Source: an uncultured Cellvibrio sp. (lineage in GTDB: Bacteria; Pseudomonadota; Gammaproteobacteria; Pseudomonadales; Cellvibrionaceae). Taken from it: a stretch of 10,657 bases of DNA. Shown here in pieces: positions 7,843 to 10,657 of the stretch (positions are counted from its first letter, which is position 1; each line of letters begins with the position of its first letter). The stretch lies in contig CAMLRJ010000071.1 in the NCBI GenBank assembly GCA_946482345.1, forward strand, positions 1 to 10,657. Reading direction: 5' to 3'. Below the pieces are notes generated by a model. That model searched no databases and was not told the DNA's origin. It saw only the letters and a list, made by a program, of their open reading frames with translations. The position numbers were made by a program, and so were the translations under genes.

Positions 7843-8040
7843 GTCGCAGGTGTTACCACCTGCGACGAACTTACGTTTTGCCTGTTGGCATTGTCGCCAA
7901 GCGAGCTGTCAGTACCCTCTACCAGACAGCTCACTCAGCAAACGCTTTGCTGATCCACACTAAAAACTGCTCAAACATGGAATGACTTGAACACGGCATA
8001 GGCATCGGCGAAAAACGGTCATGTTCTTACCGAGAGCCGA
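7843..8040 (-). promoter_or_regulatory. candidate structured RNA leader of the receptor operon
   Basis: The inferred 5' leader (about 250 nt) contains a chain of inverted repeats. From 5' to 3' on the minus strand: TCGGC/GCCGA enclosing CGGT/ACCG (8005-8040); TCAGCAAA/TTTGCTGA, 8 bp with a 3-nt loop (7935-7953); GAGCTGTC/GACAGCTC, 8 bp with a 14-nt loop (7903-7932); TGCC/GGCA (7879-7890); and GTCGCAGGTG/CACCTGCGAC, 10 bp closing a GTAA (GNRA) tetraloop (7843-7866). The last ends 27 bases before the ATG. A GCGAC segment (7893-7897 on plus as GTCGC) could pair with the 5' arm of the last hairpin, giving an alternative fold. I do not recognise a known riboswitch family. A riboswitch, protein- or sRNA-controlled leader, stability element or repeat element are all possible. 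Confidence 0.45.
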
Positions 8041-8070
8041 AATCTGGTATGCGTGAATCTGAATAGGTTA

Positions 8071-8099
8071 AATAAATACACTTATGACATCGATGTCAA
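8071..8099 (-). promoter_or_regulatory. candidate sigma70 promoter of the receptor operon
   Basis: On the minus strand a perfect TTGACA -35 box (8094-8099) is followed after 17 bp by TTTATT (8071-8076), a 4/6 match to TATAAT. The -35 box overlaps the palindrome at 8085-8098, so a bound LacI-type repressor would block RNA polymerase directly. Transcription would begin near 8064, giving a leader of roughly 250 nt. The position is inferred by eye. Confidence 0.55.
8085..8098. promoter_or_regulatory. LacI-family operator O1, TGACATCGATGTCA
   Basis: A perfect 14-bp palindrome with a central CpG, typical of LacI-family operators. It overlaps the -35 element of the inferred receptor promoter. The same 14-mer recurs at 8227-8240; I found no further copy in the window. 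The regulator encoded at 551-1573 is the obvious candidate to bind it. Confidence 0.75.
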
Positions 8100-8221
8100 T
8101 ACGTGAAAATACAGATTTACTGAGCAAAAACTCTACTAATACCGTGTGTTAACTGGATTTTAGTTGCCAAACATGCACTTAATAACAGGCCGTCGATAAA
8201 GTTGAAGAATTTAAAACCAAA

Positions 8222-8245
8222 TAAAATGACATCGATGTCATTTTA
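8222..8245. promoter_or_regulatory. LacI-family operator O2, 24-bp perfect palindrome
   Basis: The same TGACATCGATGTCA core (8227-8240) is extended symmetrically by TAAAA on the left and TTTTA on the right, making 24 bp of perfect dyad. Its centre is 142 bp upstream of the O1 centre. It is probably an auxiliary operator for DNA looping by a tetrameric or cooperatively binding repressor. As RNA on the minus strand, its A-rich and U-rich flanks could also form a weak hairpin terminator for the upstream radical SAM gene. Both roles are inferred. Confidence 0.7.
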
Positions 8246-8318
8246 AGGGTGGGGCGACTGACAATTGGAATTGAGATAATAATTGGAATGAATTACACGC
8301 GTTTATCAAAACTTGGGA

Positions 8319-9371
8319 TTAAAACAAATCTAGTTGCCCAGAAATCGAGCCGGTAGTGAAAAGGGTATGATTCAACTCGTCTGGACTTTGTTGGCAAAAT
8401 CCCAGTCGCAAAAACTCAGCGGCAAATGACTGTTCCAAACAACTGGCATATGCCCCTGATCCAGTCATCCTGGTCGCAAAAAAATCTTTAGCTGAGGGGC
8501 CTGTCCGACTTTCGGTGATACGTTGCAGAATTTTCGCTTTTGCATCTGGTAGCGCACGCGTCAGCCAGTTAGAGAAAATCATCTTTGTCTCATGAGGCAA
8601 CCGAAGCAAAATATAACCTATGCTCCGAGCACCGGCGTTATGTGCAGCGCTCATCAGGTTGTACATTTCAGCGTCATTTAAGCCGGGAATTAGTGGTGCC
8701 AACATAGCTTTGACAGGCACGCCAGCCAGAGAAAGTTGCTCAATAGCCGATAGTCGTGCCTCTGGCAGTGCAGCCCGAGGCTCCATTGTTCTGGCCAAGC
8801 CTGCATTGAGAGTGGTTAGGCTAAAGTGAACCTCAACTAAATGCAAAGCAGCGAGTTCTTTGAGGATGTCCAGATCGCGCAATATCAAACTACTTTTGGT
8901 GAGAACTGAGACAGGGTGTCTGAATTCCAGCATCGTGTTTAACAAACTTCGGGTGATACCAAATTTGCGCTCTACAGGCTGATAGGCATCGGTGTTTGTT
9001 CCCAAAGCAATAGTGGCAACCCGATAACCCGGCTTCAAAAACTCCAATCGAAGCAAATCTGCTGCGTTTTTTTTGGCAAAAATTTTGGTTTCAAAATCAA
9101 TGCCAGGAGACAACTCATAGTAGGCATGAGATGGTCTTGCGTAACAATAAGCGCAGCCATGTTCACAGCCCTGATACGGATTGATCGTGCGAGACCATGG
9201 AATATCTGGGGAGCTGTTTGTGCTGATAATTGATTTAGCTAACACCTCCCGGGTCTCGGTATGGAATGTCCCAATCGTCAGCTCCTCAGCAGCTGAGGAC
9301 GGTAACAACTTGCCAAATCGCCCGACCGGGCGCTCGAGAGTGCCTCTTTTGTGCAGTTTCACTGTAGCCAT
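8319..9371 (-). CDS. PA0069-family (SplB-like) radical SAM protein
   Basis: A 350-residue radical S-adenosylmethionine protein of the COG1533/PA0069 group, distantly related to spore photoproduct lyase; the physiological role of this group is not established. The [4Fe-4S]-binding CX3CX2C is at C69, C73 and C76 within NPYQGCEHGCAYCYARPSH. Downstream pieces expected of the fold are LGTNTDAYQPVE (about 122-133), VLTKSSLILRDLD (about 155-167) and the VHFSLTTLN strand. It is likely cytoplasmic. The ATG at 9369-9371 has AAGG immediately adjacent, too close for normal initiation. A GTG three codons later (9360-9362) has AAGGA eight bases before it and gives an N-terminus (VKLHKRGTLERPVGRF) closer to what I expect of the family, so 347 residues may be correct. 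It lies 94 bp after the hydrolase gene and is unrelated in function to the sugar locus. Confidence 0.92.
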   Translation of the reverse strand: MATVKLHKRGTLERPVGRFGKLLPSSAAEELTIGTFHTETREVLAKSIISTNSSPDIPWSRTINPYQGCEHGCAYCYARPSHAYYELSPGIDFETKIFAKKNAADLLRLEFLKPGYRVATIALGTNTDAYQPVERKFGITRSLLNTMLEFRHPVSVLTKSSLILRDLDILKELAALHLVEVHFSLTTLNAGLARTMEPRAALPEARLSAIEQLSLAGVPVKAMLAPLIPGLNDAEMYNLMSAAHNAGARSIGYILLRLPHETKMIFSNWLTRALPDAKAKILQRITESRTGPSAKDFFATRMTGSGAYASCLEQSFAAEFLRLGFCQQSPDELNHTLFTTGSISGQLDLF

Positions 9372-9404
9372 CCTTGGCTATGGGCATATGTAACTTTGGC
9401 TACA
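9363..9404 (-). other. nested alternative hairpins over the radical SAM gene start
   Basis: On the minus strand TGTAGCCA (9397-9404) can pair with TGGCTACA (9363-9370), 8 bp. Alternatively a second TAGCCA (9375-9380) pairs with TGGCTA (9365-9370), 6 bp with a 4-nt loop. The two stems compete for the same 3' arm, and both occlude the ATG region and the AAGG. Pairing is seen directly; a regulatory role is speculative. Confidence 0.4.
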
Positions 9405-9465
9405 ATTACCAGTGACATAAACAGTTCACTTTAACGGCAGCAAAACTTTGCATACATCACTGCGT

Positions 9466-10470
9466 TTATTGCTTCTGTTGCAGAAAAACTGTTAAATCAT
9501 GAACGAATTTAACCGGATTTTTAGCCGCTAAGAAATGATCGCCTTCCTCTTCTTTGCTGTAGACAAAGAGCTTTGAACCAGCAATAACAGACTGTGCCCA
9601 ACGTTGGCTTTGTAAGTTATTACTGAGTTCACCCGTGAAAATTGCCGTAGGAACATCAATTTTATACTGCACCACATCTCGCCAATCATTGGTGATGTGG
9701 TCAAACATGACCTGCATGGCATATTCCGGTTCCGGCTTGATCACTGTCTTTGAGAGCCCCTGCGAGTTCTGGAAGAACAGTGAATCCTGTTCCATAAATC
9801 TTGCCATCGCGTTCATATCGACTACCTGGCTGTTGGTCGGCGCTCCAGAAAAGGCTGCAATCATGCGTTCGGCAGATGTAGTCATGCCCCCGGCGTTCAA
9901 TCTCTCTTGTTCCGACCAGTCTGAGCGCGTGTAGATTGCGATCGGTTCATCGATCACAACCAATTTGTTGATGGCTTCTGTACCGAACAAATCGATATAG
10001 CTCCACAAGACCGCAGCTCCCATTGACCAGCCAACATAGTCAGCTTTACTCAGTTTGAGATGATCTTGCAGCTGTTTCAGGTCCATCGCAAAACGAGAGA
10101 TCCGAGAACCATACTTCACTTTGTCAGAAAGGCCCTGATTCCTCGGGTCCAACACAATGACCCGGTACTGTTTGCTCAACAAATGCATCACATTGATAAA
10201 TTCAGCACCATTTGACGACCAACCGGGGATAAAGACGAGCGGCTTCCCTTGTCCCGCCTCCCAGTATGACAAGGTGACGCCATCATTCGTCTTGAATTGG
10301 TTGATTTGCAGTCCTTTAACATCAGACAGCTTCTGCGGGAAACCATCAATTTTGTTCGGAAAAACATAGTCTTGCTTTAAAAACTCAACGGCTGGCTCTG
10401 CAAAAGCCTGAGTACAAAAGAACAAACCGGACAAAACCAATCTACTCTGAATTTTCTTCCAACTAAGCAT
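9466..10470 (-). CDS. exported alpha/beta-hydrolase fold enzyme
   Basis: A serine hydrolase of the alpha/beta fold with unknown substrate; esterase, lactonase or dehalogenase-like activity cannot be told apart. I choose the ATG at 10468-10470 (334 residues) over a GTG nine codons upstream (10495-10497), because the ATG gives a clean Sec signal peptide: KK, a hydrophobic core, then cleavage after AFA at about residue 24. AAAGG lies 10 bases before it. Numbered from this ATG: the oxyanion-loop region IPGWSSNG at 81-88, LDPRNQGLS at 107-115, the nucleophile elbow GWSMG with S149, and the catalytic histidine H312 in EGDHF. The acid is probably E281 after strand 7 (IFTGE) or D174 (VIDEP). The enzyme should act in the periplasm or outside. 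It is transcribed divergently from the LysR-type gene, which may control it. Confidence 0.9.
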   Translation of the reverse strand: MLSWKKIQSRLVLSGLFFCTQAFAEPAVEFLKQDYVFPNKIDGFPQKLSDVKGLQINQFKTNDGVTLSYWEAGQGKPLVFIPGWSSNGAEFINVMHLLSKQYRVIVLDPRNQGLSDKVKYGSRISRFAMDLKQLQDHLKLSKADYVGWSMGAAVLWSYIDLFGTEAINKLVVIDEPIAIYTRSDWSEQERLNAGGMTTSAERMIAAFSGAPTNSQVVDMNAMARFMEQDSLFFQNSQGLSKTVIKPEPEYAMQVMFDHITNDWRDVVQYKIDVPTAIFTGELSNNLQSQRWAQSVIAGSKLFVYSKEEEGDHFLAAKNPVKFVHDLTVFLQQKQ

Positions 10471-10549
10471 AACGACCCAACCTTTGTATTTCTGCACGAA
10501 TGCCCTGGAGCTGTCCGCACGGTGAAAAATGACAAATTACTTTACATTC

Positions 10550-10601
10550 CATCTTGTTTGTCGATAAATGGTCGTAATTATTCATTACTATAAACAAGAT
10601 G
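10550..10601. promoter_or_regulatory. 10-bp inverted repeat in divergent promoter region
   Basis: CATCTTGTTT (10550-10559) and AAACAAGATG (10592-10601) are perfect inverted copies. Their centres are 42 bp apart, about four helical turns, with an AT-rich spacer. The pair lies between the divergent hydrolase and LysR-type genes, the right copy ending six bases before the LysR ATG. Such paired arms could be the recognition and activation sites of the LysR-type protein. I could not place confident -10/-35 boxes in either direction. Confidence 0.5.
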
Positions 10602-10607
10602 TTTCAA

Positions 10608-10657
10608 ATGGACCGTCTTTTGAGTATGGAGATCTTTGTGAAGTCTGTCGAATGCGG
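10608..10657 (+). CDS. LysR-family regulator, N-terminal fragment cut by window end
   Basis: Sixteen codons are visible from the ATG at 10608, reading MDRLLSMEIFVKSVEC. This is the typical beginning of the LysR winged helix-turn-helix (D-x-L-x-x-M-x-x-F-x-x-V), a common start for this family in Gammaproteobacteria. The rest lies beyond the window. The ribosome binding site is weak, with only AAGA about nine bases upstream. The divergent position next to the hydrolase gene, with an inverted repeat between them, is the classic LysR arrangement, so it probably controls itself and the hydrolase. Confidence 0.75.
   Translation, partial: MDRLLSMEIFVKSVEC

Noticed and set aside
7843..7866. The 10-bp GNRA hairpin as an intrinsic terminator
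   Set aside because: Neither strand has a T tract after the stem, so it is treated as a leader structure rather than a terminator.
8100..8130. Possible CRP site near TGTATTTTCACG upstream of the receptor promoter
   Set aside because: The half-sites are too close together for the TGTGA-N6-TCACA pattern, and the matches are poor.
10498..10607. Sigma70 promoters for the hydrolase and LysR-type genes
   Set aside because: Only weak box matches with poor spacing (for example TTATCG-17-TAAAGT on the minus strand); not strong enough to annotate.

Overview
The window holds an ordinary-looking stretch of a Gammaproteobacterial chromosome. By eye its base composition is moderate, neither strongly AT- nor GC-rich. 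The gene set (a TonB-dependent receptor feeding a sugar locus, a FucP/GluP-type sugar symporter, a PA0069-family radical SAM protein) would suit a Rheinheimera/Alishewanella/Alteromonas-like aquatic bacterium. That placement is inference from protein style, not a database match. Every complete gene is on the minus strand; one plus-strand LysR-type gene starts at the right edge.

Layout, left to right. Positions 1-550 carry no convincing gene. They hold three ATTGTGCC repeats spaced exactly 11 bp at the extreme left and a plus-strand intrinsic terminator at 267-295. Positions 551-7815 are a four-gene sugar-uptake locus, transcribed right to left: TonB-dependent outer-membrane receptor, family 3 glycoside hydrolase lipoprotein, FucP-family MFS sugar transporter, LacI-family repressor. 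Positions 7816-8318 are its control region: two copies of the palindrome TGACATCGATGTCA, one lying on a consensus -35 box, followed by a long leader with several strong hairpins. Next come a radical SAM protein of the PA0069/SplB-like family (8319-9371) and an exported alpha/beta hydrolase (9466-10470). The hydrolase is divergent from the LysR-type regulator beginning at 10608, and a long inverted repeat lies between them.

How the genes probably work together: the receptor takes an oligosaccharide or glycoside across the outer membrane with TonB energy. The surface or periplasmic GH3 lipoprotein releases monosaccharide (beta-glucoside-type cleavage is the default guess). The MFS symporter brings the monosaccharide into the cytoplasm. 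The LacI protein senses a sugar or derivative and releases the two operators in front of the receptor gene. An intrinsic terminator right after the receptor gene would make the receptor mRNA more abundant than the enzyme, transporter and regulator mRNA.

I see no transposase, CRISPR, toxin-antitoxin, defence or secondary-metabolite genes. The least-explained signals are non-coding: the structured receptor leader, the paired operators, the divergent inverted repeat at the right end and the 11-bp-phased repeats at the left end.
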